Positions 37,725-46,041 of a DNA stretch of 64,000 bases are shown here, piece by piece. The DNA lies in assembly GCA_045646905.1 (NCBI GenBank), contig JAZRLP010000014.1, positions 1-64,000 on the forward strand, written 5' to 3'. Positions within the stretch are counted from its first letter, which is position 1; each line of letters begins with the position of its first letter. The stretch is from RGIG4079 sp045646905. GTDB taxonomy: Bacteria > Bacteroidota > Bacteroidia > Bacteroidales > Muribaculaceae. The notes beneath the pieces were generated by a model. The model had not been told where the DNA came from and did no database searches. It saw only the letters and a list, made by a program, of their open reading frames with translations. The translations under genes and the position numbers were made by a program.

Positions 37725-39794
37725 CTATTTCTTTTTAGCACAACGGCGTTTGGGTGCAGTGGCTTTCTTTTCGGCACATTTAGCACGGGTGCGTTTCTTT
37801 TTCAACACCATTGCCGAACGCGCTGGCAAGTAAAGTTTCAACCACTCTACCCCATGAGGCGCGTAGAGTTCATCGTGGTGTGTGAAATGCGATGTTTTTT
37901 CATCAATATTGCCATAACCACCAAAGTCGGGACTATCGGTCGATAGCACCACTTTGTACTCTCCTGCAGGAGCGAGGATACCATAACCCGAGAATGACTT
38001 ATAGGGATTGAAGTTAAACACAAACACATAATCACCACGCTTAAACGCAAGCACTTGGTCATCATCTTTTTCCCAAAGTTTTTCAACTGGCAATGATTGG
38101 AAATTTTTAGCTTTCTTCACAAGCGCCACCATTGCGTTGTCAAAGTCGTTGAGATAATGATATTGAAGATCTTGACGGTCGACCAAATCCCATTGACGGC
38201 GGGCATATTTGTGTGACCAACCGTTACCCTCGCGTGGGAAGTCAATCCATTCGGGGTGACCAAACTCGTTGCCCATAAAGTTGAGATATGCGCCATTGAT
38301 TGATGCAATAGTAACGAGGCGAATCATTTTGTGAAGAGCTATACCACGAGCCACAGTCATATCATCATCGCCTTTCATCATGTGCCAATACATTTTGTCG
38401 TCGATAAGGCGGAATATCACCGTTTTATCTCCCACCAATGCTTGGTCGTGACTCTCTACATACGAAACTGTCTTTTCATCGGCACGACGATTGGTCAACT
38501 CCCAGAATATAGATGTGGGGTGCCAATCTTCGTCTTTCTTCTCTTTGAGCATCTTAATCCAATAGTCGGGGATACCCATCGCCATGCGATAGTCAAATCC
38601 CATACCACCATCTTTGATTTTAGCCGCCAACCCAGGCATGCCACTCATCTCCTCGGCAATGGTGATTGCATGAGGATTAATTTGATGTATGAGTTTATTA
38701 GCAAGAGTGAGGTAGGTAATCGCATTTGTATCTTGCCCTCCATTATAATAATCACCATATGAGCCAAATGCTTGACCCAAACCATGGTTATAATAAAGCA
38801 TCGATGTAACTCCATCGAAACGGAAGCCGTCAAACTTAAACTCTTCGAGCCAATATTTGCAATTTGACAATAAGAAATTCAACACATCGTTTTTGCCGTA
38901 ATCGAAGCAAAGTGAATCCCAAGCAGGATGCTCACGGCGGTGATCGCCATAGAAGTATTGGTTATAACTACCATCGAGGCGACCAAGACCTTCCACCTCA
39001 TTTTTCACAGCATGAGAATGCACAATGTCCATAATCACAGCAATACCCAATCGGTGAGCCTCATCAATCAATGATTTCAACTCCTCGGGCGTACCAAATC
39101 GGCTTGAAGGAGCATAAAAGCTCGACACATGATAACCAAACGAGCCATAATAGGGGTGTTCTTGAATAGCCATAATCTGTATGGCATTATATCCATCTTT
39201 AGCAATGCGAGGAAGCACAAGGTCGCGAAACTCGACATATGTACCCACTCCTTCACGCTCTTGCGCCATACCTATGTGGCACTCATATATAAGAAGTGGC
39301 GACACATTGGGCTTAAACTCCTCTATTTGCCATTCATACTGCTCTTCGGGAGCCCACACTTGAGCCGAGAAAATGTGCGACACCTCATCTTGCACCACAC
39401 GATTGGCATAAGCCGGAATGCGTTCACCCATTCCGCCATCCCAATACACAATCATTTTATATAAATCACCGTGATGAATATCATTGTGCTTGAGTTTTAA
39501 CTCCCACACACCGTTGTCCAATCGTGTCAAACGATATTTAGCCATCTCTTGCCAACGGGTAAAATCGCCTATCAACACAATATTGGTAGCATTGGGAGCC
39601 CATTCACGAAATACCCATCCATCGGCTGTGCGATGAAGGCCAAAGTAGTGGTGAGCATTGGCAAAGTCAACAAGCGAACCATTCTTGCCCACAAGTTCGC
39701 GTTCTTTATTTACTGCATCTTGATAGCGACCCACAATAGCATCGGCATAAGGCTCAAGCCAAGGGTCATTCTTAATGATGTTTAATGGCTTCAT
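37725..39794 (-). CDS. glgB: 1,4-alpha-glucan branching enzyme (GH13_8 type)
   Basis: 689 aa. It forms alpha-1,6 branches in glycogen. A CBM48-like N-terminal domain (VFREWAPNATNIVLIGDF) precedes the GH13 barrel, with IMDIVHSHAVKN, the nucleophile region FDGFRFDGVTSMLYYNHG, the acid/base TIAEEMSG and the ESHDQAL motif. The close resemblance to the eukaryote-type (GH13_8) branching enzyme is seen in GNEFGHPEWIDFPREGN. The C-terminus carries an unusual basic tail (KKKRTRAKCAEKKATAPKRR...). No other glg genes are adjacent. Confidence 0.95.
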   Translation of the reverse strand: MKPLNIIKNDPWLEPYADAIVGRYQDAVNKERELVGKNGSLVDFANAHHYFGLHRTADGWVFREWAPNATNIVLIGDFTRWQEMAKYRLTRLDNGVWELKLKHNDIHHGDLYKMIVYWDGGMGERIPAYANRVVQDEVSHIFSAQVWAPEEQYEWQIEEFKPNVSPLLIYECHIGMAQEREGVGTYVEFRDLVLPRIAKDGYNAIQIMAIQEHPYYGSFGYHVSSFYAPSSRFGTPEELKSLIDEAHRLGIAVIMDIVHSHAVKNEVEGLGRLDGSYNQYFYGDHRREHPAWDSLCFDYGKNDVLNFLLSNCKYWLEEFKFDGFRFDGVTSMLYYNHGLGQAFGSYGDYYNGGQDTNAITYLTLANKLIHQINPHAITIAEEMSGMPGLAAKIKDGGMGFDYRMAMGIPDYWIKMLKEKKDEDWHPTSIFWELTNRRADEKTVSYVESHDQALVGDKTVIFRLIDDKMYWHMMKGDDDMTVARGIALHKMIRLVTIASINGAYLNFMGNEFGHPEWIDFPREGNGWSHKYARRQWDLVDRQDLQYHYLNDFDNAMVALVKKAKNFQSLPVEKLWEKDDDQVLAFKRGDYVFVFNFNPYKSFSGYGILAPAGEYKVVLSTDSPDFGGYGNIDEKTSHFTHHDELYAPHGVEWLKLYLPARSAMVLKKKRTRAKCAEKKATAPKRRCAKKK

Positions 39795-40005
39795 TAGTCA
39801 AGGTTTTTTATTATTTAAAATAAGAAACTAATAAACTGTTTTTAAATTTCTAATAACATACAAACTTAATGATTTTATTCGGCATTTGCCACATATTATC
39901 CACACATTTTTTCAATTTTTAGTTCTTTTTCCCTCAAAAAAGGAGCTTTTTTATGAGAAAAAACAAAAAACAGCTCATTTTTTTGCTCATAAAAAAAACT
40001 TTCAT

Positions 40006-40013
40006 TACCTTTG
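40006..40013 (+). promoter_or_regulatory. -7 promoter box of tRNA-Leu
   Basis: TACCTTTG with a -33-like TTTG at 39981, 25 bases upstream (21-base gap). Confidence 0.6.
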
Positions 40014-40026
40014 CAGTCGCATTTAA

Positions 40027-40108
40027 GCCCAGATGGCGGAATCGGTAGACGCGCTGGTCTCAAACACCAGTGGGGCAACCCATCCCGGTTCGATCCCGGG
40101 TCTGGGTA
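40027..40108 (+). tRNA. tRNA-Leu (anticodon CAA)
   Basis: Acceptor GCCCAGA / TCTGGGT, anticodon arm CTGGT-CTCAAAC-ACCAG giving CAA, a long variable arm (TGGGGCAACCCAT) typical of class II tRNAs, T arm CCCGG-TTCGATC-CCGGG. CCA is not encoded. Confidence 0.95.
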
Positions 40109-40112
40109 CAAC

Positions 40113-40147
40113 AAAAGGCTGTTAATCATTTGATTTTCAGCCTTTTT
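40113..40147 (+). terminator. Terminator after tRNA-Leu
   Basis: AAAAGGCTG pairs with CAGCCTTTTT, extended by an inner AATCA/TGATT pairing. Confidence 0.75.
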
Positions 40148-40657
40148 ACTTTTCTTGGGTAGCCAAAGGGTAGCCAAAACCGACAACACCCCCCTATTTT
40201 TACCTAATATTACACACCTCAACACTAACTACTTCTAACCACTTTAGAAAAAAGTGAGCCACTTTCACAAGCAACCCACCTCAACAATAAGATATATCCA
40301 AATTTGAAATTCATTTCTTTTTCATACAAAACTGAAAAGTTTTTTGAAATGAATTGCTTTTTTCTCATTGTATTGATGAAAATTTGTATTTTATTACGAA
40401 TTCATCGCAGATTAAAACAATATCAACCATCGATACTTATAAGGCACAATTTTTCCTGAAATTTGACAAATAGCCCATTTTATATTATGAGTAACCGAGA
40501 GAGGTCCTTGGTCGTTCTTGTGTATTTTTGTGGGGAAGGATTGATAAAAATTGTATATTTTTCACTTGTTTTTCCTATTTTTTGTTCGTTTTCTCGTTTT
40601 TTATTTGCCTATGATATTAAAAACTATTAATTTTGCACTCAAATTAAAATAAATAAC
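40148..40657. other. Gene-free stretch downstream of tRNA-Leu
   Basis: No credible gene. It holds a perfect tandem 11-bp repeat (GGGTAGCCAAA twice, 40157-40178) close to the tRNA 3' end, and a -7 box (TAATTTTG, 40628-40635) for the acyl-CoA ligase. The rest is AT-rich. It could be a scar of a lost tRNA-integrated element, but no integrase remnant can be recognised. Confidence 0.5.
40628..40635 (+). promoter_or_regulatory. -7 promoter box of acyl-CoA ligase
   Basis: TAATTTTG, 23 bases before the ATG at 40658. Confidence 0.5.
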
Positions 40658-42322
40658 ATGAATTTTACATCGGTAAACAAAACTTTTGAGGCATCTTTTC
40701 GTGAAAACTGGGATCGCCCAGCGATTTCAAACTACCAAGGTGCAACATTGCATTATCGCGACCTTGCCCAAAGAATTGCACAACTTCACATTATGTTTGA
40801 AGAATGTGGATTGGAAAAAGGTGACAAAGTAGCATTATGTTCTCGAAATCAAGCCAATTGGGCCGTTTCGTTTTTGGCAGTAATGACCTATGGAGCTGTA
40901 CCAGTTCCCTTGATGCATGAATTTAAACCATCTAACATTCATCATCTTGTAAACCACTCTGAATCAAAAGTTTTATTTGTTGATGAAGTAATTTGGGAAA
41001 ATGTTGTAGAATCAGAAATGCCTGATCTACAAGCAATCATTCAAGTAAACACATTCAAGCTATTGTATTCGGCCAACGATAGAATCACCGAAGCGCGAGC
41101 ACGCCTCAATGAATTGTTTGGCAAGAAATACCCAATGGAGTTTACCCCCGATTCAATCAACTATCATGAGGATAAAGCCGAAGATTTGGCTATCATCAAC
41201 TACACATCGGGCACATCGGGATTCTCTAAAGGTGTGATGATTCCATTTAGAGCTATTGCTTCAAACCTTGAGTTTGGTCGCAAGGTGCTACCTATCATCA
41301 ACAACACATCAAATGTTGTGTCGATGCTTCCATGTGCTCACATGTATGGACTCATGTTTGAGGTATTATATGAATTGTCAAAAGGATGTCATGTGCACTT
41401 CCTCTCACGCCTTCCAAGTCCTAAAATCATTCTACAAGCATTGGCTGAAGTGAAACCTACTGTAGTAATTGCAGTGCCTCTCATCATTGAAAAGATTTAC
41501 AAAAACAAGGTTAAGCCTGTATTGGAAAAGGCAGGTATTAGATTTGCCTTAAAAGTGCCAGGCCTTGACCAACTCATTATCAATAAAATCAAAGCCGAGC
41601 TCATCAACGCATTTGGTGGCGAGTTTTATGAAGTAATCATTGGTGGTGCAGCGTTCAACAAAGAGGTTGAAACATTCTTCAAGAAGATGAATTTCCCATT
41701 CACTGTGGGTTATGGCATGACCGAGTGTGCTCCTATCATTACTTACTCTGACTGGAAGACCGAGAAACTCTATTCATGTGGCGAAATAGTGCCCAACATG
41801 GAGATGAAAATCGACTCTCCCGACCCTGAAAACATTCCTGGCGAATTGCTCGTTAGAGGTGCAAATGTGTTCCTTGGCTATTACAAAAACCCCGAAGCCA
41901 CAGCCGAAGCTCTCGACGAGGATGGTTGGTTGCACACTGGCGACATGGGTGTAATTGATGCCGATGGAAGTCTCTTCCTTCGTGGTCGCTCAAAATGTAT
42001 GATATTAGGCCCATCGGGACAAAATATCTATCCCGAAGAAATCGAAGCTGCTCTTGATGTGCGCCCCTATTTCGTAGAATCGCTTGTTATTGAGGATGAA
42101 GGTGGCTTAACTGCTCTCGTATTCCCCGACTTTGACCAAGGTGCGAAAGATGGCATGAACCAAAAAGAGTTTACCAAATATATCAAATCAACTCTTCCCG
42201 ATATCAACAAAGACCTCCCCAATTATGCTCGTTTGAAGAATATCGAGGTTATGTCGGAGGCTTTTGAACGCACTCCTAAAAAGAGTATCAAACGATACCT
42301 CTACCAACGCATTAAAAAATAA
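40658..42322 (+). CDS. Long-chain fatty-acid-type acyl-CoA ligase (AMP-forming)
   Basis: 554 aa ANL-superfamily enzyme. The P-loop is NYTSGTSGFSKGVM, A5 is GYGMTECAPI, the hinge region is WLHTGDMGVIDADGSLFLRGR, and a C-terminal region with lysine-rich TPKKSIKRYLYQRIKK follows. The sequence and length fit long-chain fatty acid-CoA ligases of Bacteroidota. It leads a same-strand group with an SDR reductase and an aldehyde dehydrogenase, suggesting fatty acid or aldehyde handling, although a terminator-like hairpin (42338) separates it from them. Confidence 0.92.
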   Translation: MNFTSVNKTFEASFRENWDRPAISNYQGATLHYRDLAQRIAQLHIMFEECGLEKGDKVALCSRNQANWAVSFLAVMTYGAVPVPLMHEFKPSNIHHLVNHSESKVLFVDEVIWENVVESEMPDLQAIIQVNTFKLLYSANDRITEARARLNELFGKKYPMEFTPDSINYHEDKAEDLAIINYTSGTSGFSKGVMIPFRAIASNLEFGRKVLPIINNTSNVVSMLPCAHMYGLMFEVLYELSKGCHVHFLSRLPSPKIILQALAEVKPTVVIAVPLIIEKIYKNKVKPVLEKAGIRFALKVPGLDQLIINKIKAELINAFGGEFYEVIIGGAAFNKEVETFFKKMNFPFTVGYGMTECAPIITYSDWKTEKLYSCGEIVPNMEMKIDSPDPENIPGELLVRGANVFLGYYKNPEATAEALDEDGWLHTGDMGVIDADGSLFLRGRSKCMILGPSGQNIYPEEIEAALDVRPYFVESLVIEDEGGLTALVFPDFDQGAKDGMNQKEFTKYIKSTLPDINKDLPNYARLKNIEVMSEAFERTPKKSIKRYLYQRIKK

Positions 42323-42337
42323 TTTGAACAAAAATAG

Positions 42338-42380
42338 TAAGGGTGACATTTATATAAAGTGTCGCCCTTATTTATAAAAA
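42338..42380 (+). terminator. Terminator after acyl-CoA ligase
   Basis: AAGGGTGACA pairs with TGTCGCCCTT, followed by ATTTAT. Confidence 0.7.
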
Positions 42381-42443
42381 ACAGGCTGTCGCAACCTTCA
42401 ATCGGCAATCTGCCACTTTTCTTATAACCAAAATTAAAGTATA

Positions 42444-43250
42444 ATGAGAATCAAAGACTCAAATGTTCTTATCACCGGCGGTGCCTCGGGGATAGGATTA
42501 ATTATGGGACGCATAGCCCTACAAAAAGGTGCCAATTGTGTGATAATATGGGACATAAACCCGAGTAGTATAGAAAATGCGTGCAACGAGCTCCAACAAT
42601 TTGGCACAGTCAAAGCATACACTGTTGATGTTACTAATTATGAGTTGATAAATAGCACCTATAGCGATGTGTGTGCCGAATATGAGCACATCGATATCCT
42701 CATAAATTGCGCTGGCATTATCACAAGTAACAAAACATTTGACCTTCTCACCAAGGATGAAATGGATCGCACCATCAACATTAACACCTTGGCTCCTATG
42801 TATGTCACACGAGTAATGCTCCCCGATATGTTAAAACGCAATCGTGGTCACATATGCAACATTGCATCGGCAGGAGGAATGCTTGGCAATCCTCGCATGT
42901 CGGTATATGGAGCGAGCAAATGGGGCGCTATCGGATGGTCTGAATCAATGCGCATCGAACTACAAAGTGAGAAGAAAAATGTGCATGTAACCACCGTTGC
43001 ACCTTACTATATAAGCACCGGAATGTTTGATGGTGTTAAGTCAAGCATCATTCCCATCTTGAAGCCCGAATATGTAGCAAAAAAGGTATTAAAATCAATT
43101 GAGAAAAACAAAATTTTCTGTGGGCTCCCATTCGGATTCCATTTTATTAGATTCTGGCAAGGCCTCATCCCAACTCGCATATTTGATTGGTTTTTTGGAG
43201 AAGTTGTGGGTGTTTACCACACAATGGATCATTTCAAAGGTCGCAAGTAA
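42444..43250 (+). CDS. Short-chain dehydrogenase/reductase
   Basis: 268 aa classical SDR. The cofactor motif is ITGGASGIG, followed by NCAG; the catalytic Ser is in NIASAGG and the catalytic Tyr155-Lys159 in YGASK. The C-terminal extension (PFGFHFIRFWQGLIPTRIFDWFF) is hydrophobic and aromatic, as in membrane-associated SDRs acting on lipids or retinol-like substrates. The aldehyde dehydrogenase gene follows 42 bases later. Together they could oxidise a long-chain alcohol to an acid via the aldehyde; the direction and substrate are inference. Confidence 0.9.
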   Translation: MRIKDSNVLITGGASGIGLIMGRIALQKGANCVIIWDINPSSIENACNELQQFGTVKAYTVDVTNYELINSTYSDVCAEYEHIDILINCAGIITSNKTFDLLTKDEMDRTININTLAPMYVTRVMLPDMLKRNRGHICNIASAGGMLGNPRMSVYGASKWGAIGWSESMRIELQSEKKNVHVTTVAPYYISTGMFDGVKSSIIPILKPEYVAKKVLKSIEKNKIFCGLPFGFHFIRFWQGLIPTRIFDWFFGEVVGVYHTMDHFKGRK

Positions 43251-43292
43251 AAAAGATTTTATTACTTTTGTAGAAATTAGAACTCACTATCA

Positions 43293-44681
43293 ATGGACAA
43301 TACCTCAACTCAAGAAATAATCCAACTCACAGAGGCTCAAAAGCAATATTTCGGCACAGGAGTTACACTTGACATCAATTTCAGAAAAGAGATGTTGAAA
43401 CGACTTTATGTTGCCATGGAAAAGTGGGAACAACGATTGTGTGATGCTCTATGGATTGATCTTCATAAATCATATGAAGAAGCATATCTCACCGAAATCA
43501 GCATCGTGAAGGCCGAAATAAATATGCATCGCATATCAATTAAATCATGGGCTAAACGCCATAAGGCTCCTACCCCACTAAAATTATTTCCTTCTCGAAG
43601 TTATATAGTTAAAGAACCATTAGGCAATGCTTTAATCATTGCCCCATGGAACTACCCTGTACAGTTGTTATTGAATCCACTCATTGGGGCAATCTCATCG
43701 GGCTGCACCGCTATGCTCAAATCCTCACCCTATGTGCCAAATGTGTCGAAAGTTATCGAAGAGATGATTTCAGAGACCTTCAACAAAGACTATATTGCTG
43801 TGGTTCAAGGCAATCGAGAGGTTAATACAGCACTACTTCAACAACGCTGGGATATAATATTTTTCACAGGTAGCCCCGCATTGGCAAAAACTGTAATGAC
43901 CGCTGCCGCACAAAATCTCACCCCCGTGGTGCTCGAACTTGGAGGTAAAAGTCCGTGTGTGATTGACAAAAGTGCCAATATCAAAGTCGCTGCTCGCCGA
44001 ATTGCTTGGGGAAAGACACTCAATAGTGGTCAAACATGCATTGCCCCCGACTATATTTTAATTCACAAAGAGGTTAAAGATGAGTTTGTCGAAGCATTTG
44101 CCCAAGAGGTAAAGAGTCTCCATGGCGAAGATATTAAAGCCGACAAGCATTATGTGAGAATTGTCAACGACAATGCCTTTGAGCGTGTGAGTGGATATAT
44201 TAAGAGCGAAAAGGTGCTATGTGGAGGCGAATGCGATGCCTCAACTCGCTACATTGCCCCAACATTGCTCGACAATCCGGCATTAGACTCTCCGGTGATG
44301 ACCGAGGAGATTTTTGGCCCCGTCTTTCCCATTATCACTCTCAACGATGATGATTCAATTGTAAATAGCGCTACCTCATTCATCAACTCACGCGAAAAAC
44401 CTCTTGCTCTATACTACTTTGGCAACGAAAAAGATGGGTGGGAATTAATTCACAAAACCTCATCGGGAGGCGGTTGCATCAACGATGTGATAATGCACAT
44501 AGCCAATGAATTCACTCCATTTGGTGGGGTCGGTAACTCTGGGATGGGTCGTTATCACGGCAAAGATAGTTTCGAGGCCTTCAGTCACTCACGAAGCATC
44601 ATTGCCACAGGCACATGGATTGACCTTCCATTTAGATATATGCCCTACAAAATGTTTGGCCTCGTGAAGAAGATACTTTAG
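43293..44681 (+). CDS. Aldehyde dehydrogenase (fatty-aldehyde type)
   Basis: 462 aa, class-3-like ALDH. It oxidises an aldehyde to an acid with NAD(P)+. Marks: PLGNALIIAPWNYPVQL, FFTGSPALAKTVMTAA, catalytic Glu215 in LELGGKSP, nucleophile Cys249 in SGQTCIAPDY, and EEIFGPVFPI. The C-terminus (WIDLPFRYMPYKMFGLVKKIL) is hydrophobic and basic, suggesting loose membrane association as in fatty aldehyde dehydrogenases. It is downstream of the SDR, which could supply the aldehyde. Confidence 0.95.
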   Translation: MDNTSTQEIIQLTEAQKQYFGTGVTLDINFRKEMLKRLYVAMEKWEQRLCDALWIDLHKSYEEAYLTEISIVKAEINMHRISIKSWAKRHKAPTPLKLFPSRSYIVKEPLGNALIIAPWNYPVQLLLNPLIGAISSGCTAMLKSSPYVPNVSKVIEEMISETFNKDYIAVVQGNREVNTALLQQRWDIIFFTGSPALAKTVMTAAAQNLTPVVLELGGKSPCVIDKSANIKVAARRIAWGKTLNSGQTCIAPDYILIHKEVKDEFVEAFAQEVKSLHGEDIKADKHYVRIVNDNAFERVSGYIKSEKVLCGGECDASTRYIAPTLLDNPALDSPVMTEEIFGPVFPIITLNDDDSIVNSATSFINSREKPLALYYFGNEKDGWELIHKTSSGGGCINDVIMHIANEFTPFGGVGNSGMGRYHGKDSFEAFSHSRSIIATGTWIDLPFRYMPYKMFGLVKKIL

Positions 44682-44776
44682 ACTCAAAACCCTCATAATC
44701 AACTTCATCACACTTCATATTAATAAAATCTATTGATTGATAGATTTTATAGGTTGTGAGGGTTGAATTACCATAA

Positions 44777-44784
44777 TATCTTTG
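44777..44784 (+). promoter_or_regulatory. -7 promoter box of rubredoxin
   Basis: TATCTTTG with a TTG 23 bases upstream (44754). Confidence 0.55.
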
Positions 44785-44856
44785 CAATGGATAAAACAAA
44801 CAATATGTTTTATTTGTTAAATAAATAAGATTAATAACTCTAAAAAGAATAAGATT

Positions 44857-45021
44857 ATGAAAAAGTATCGTTGCACTGTATGTGATTGGATTTATGACCC
44901 CGAAGTAGGTGACCCTGATAGCGGTATCGCACCAGGAACAGCATTTGAAGATATTCCCGACGACTGGAGTTGCCCTCTTTGTGGTGTGACCAAAGAAGAC
45001 TTTGAATTGGTTGAAGAATAA
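44857..45021 (+). CDS. Rubredoxin
   Basis: 54 aa, a full-length rubredoxin. The two iron-binding knuckles are visible: CTVCDW near the N-terminus and CPLCGV near the C-terminus, with the intervening YDPEVGDPDSGIAPGT loop and the WSCP aromatic. It transfers single electrons in the cytoplasm, commonly in oxygen or peroxide detoxification of anaerobes (for example to rubrerythrin or a flavodiiron protein), but no partner is adjacent. It has its own promoter and a strong downstream terminator. Confidence 0.97.
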   Translation: MKKYRCTVCDWIYDPEVGDPDSGIAPGTAFEDIPDDWSCPLCGVTKEDFELVEE

Positions 45022-45042
45022 AACCATTAAGCCATAATAAGC

Positions 45043-45079
45043 AATAAGGGTTGCCTCATTCAAGGCAACCCTTATTATT
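45043..45079. terminator. Bidirectional terminator, rubredoxin / WYL regulator
   Basis: AATAAGGGTTGCC pairs perfectly with GGCAACCCTTATT between convergent genes. Confidence 0.9.
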
Positions 45080-45097
45080 ATATTAATATTTTACTTG

Positions 45098-45994
45098 CTA
45101 TTTCTTATAATTGGCAAGCGATTCTTCAAGGCTTGTCACTATCATAGCCTTGAGTTCGGGAGGCTCAATTACAGTAACACTTGGTCCATGCGACAAAAGT
45201 TCTTGCACAAAGTCGGGCGTGATGCGTAGTCGATAATTAAATATTGAATACGAATCGTGAATCATCTCTTGTTGCGACGAGTGCAATGGCAAAGCACGGA
45301 TATATTTTGCCTGACGAGAATCGGTTTTGATTGACACATTTTTCACTTCACCTTGTGAAAATACGATACCAAAACTATACTTTATATATGACTCGGCATC
45401 AAAGTCGTCGGGTATCTCAAATGTTTCTTGGAGCACCACTACATCTTTCATGCGATCAAGAGCATAAGTCTTAATCTTATTTTCTTTTACATTAAGCCCG
45501 GTAACATACCAGCGTTGGCGGAAAATTTTCAAGAAGTAGGGTTCTACTACAACATCGGGCGTTGCATTTGTGCGCGAATAGGGTTGATAAGTAAATTTTA
45601 TTTGATGATACTCCTTAAGCGCATCAATCACAGTGGCGAGAAACTCGCGAGCCGATGGCACATCTTCAATGAAAATACGATTTGAAATGTCGCGCGATTC
45701 ACTCAACACATTGCTCATAGCCGTTGTATTCAACAGCCAATTTGTTACATCTTCGTTGTGAGTATCGCCCTCATCGATATAATACTCAAATGTAGAGGGA
45801 TTACACTCAATGTTCACTTTAAATAAATCCTCAATTGCCATTCGATAGTTGTAGAATGTGCGACGCGGCAGAGGCTCTCCATTTGAATATGGAGATTTTT
45901 TCCAACGCGCATTCAACTCTTCACGAGTTATATGCCCGTAACGCTTAATCGTATCTATCAACCATATGTAACGATTGAAAAGGTCTTTTGACAT
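45098..45994 (-). CDS. WYL-domain transcriptional regulator
   Basis: 298 aa. The N-terminus is a winged-helix-like region (RYIWLIDTIKRYGHITREEL) and the middle and C-terminal part is a WYL domain: PYFLKIFRQRWYVTGLN, then KIKTYALDRMKDVVVL, followed by a WCX-type C-terminal sheet. WYL domains bind nucleic acid or nucleotide ligands and many such regulators respond to DNA damage or control phage-defence loci. No defence gene is adjacent; its target cannot be named. It lies 47 bases upstream-facing from the symporter gene, both on the minus strand. Confidence 0.9.
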   Translation of the reverse strand: MSKDLFNRYIWLIDTIKRYGHITREELNARWKKSPYSNGEPLPRRTFYNYRMAIEDLFKVNIECNPSTFEYYIDEGDTHNEDVTNWLLNTTAMSNVLSESRDISNRIFIEDVPSAREFLATVIDALKEYHQIKFTYQPYSRTNATPDVVVEPYFLKIFRQRWYVTGLNVKENKIKTYALDRMKDVVVLQETFEIPDDFDAESYIKYSFGIVFSQGEVKNVSIKTDSRQAKYIRALPLHSSQQEMIHDSYSIFNYRLRITPDFVQELLSHGPSVTVIEPPELKAMIVTSLEESLANYKK

Positions 45995-46041
45995 AGAATT
46001 TTGGTTATATTAATTTTGGTTATACTAGGGATTTCTAATTT

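Noticed and set aside
39896..40225. 109-codon open frame on the minus strand across tRNA-Leu
   Set aside because: It is antisense to the tRNA; its LLLYPDPGSNRD-type sequence is the familiar artefact produced by translating the complement of a tRNA gene.
40486..40629. 47-codon frame upstream of the acyl-CoA ligase
   Set aside because: Phe-rich, no ribosome-binding site or conservation visible, and it overlaps the ligase promoter region.
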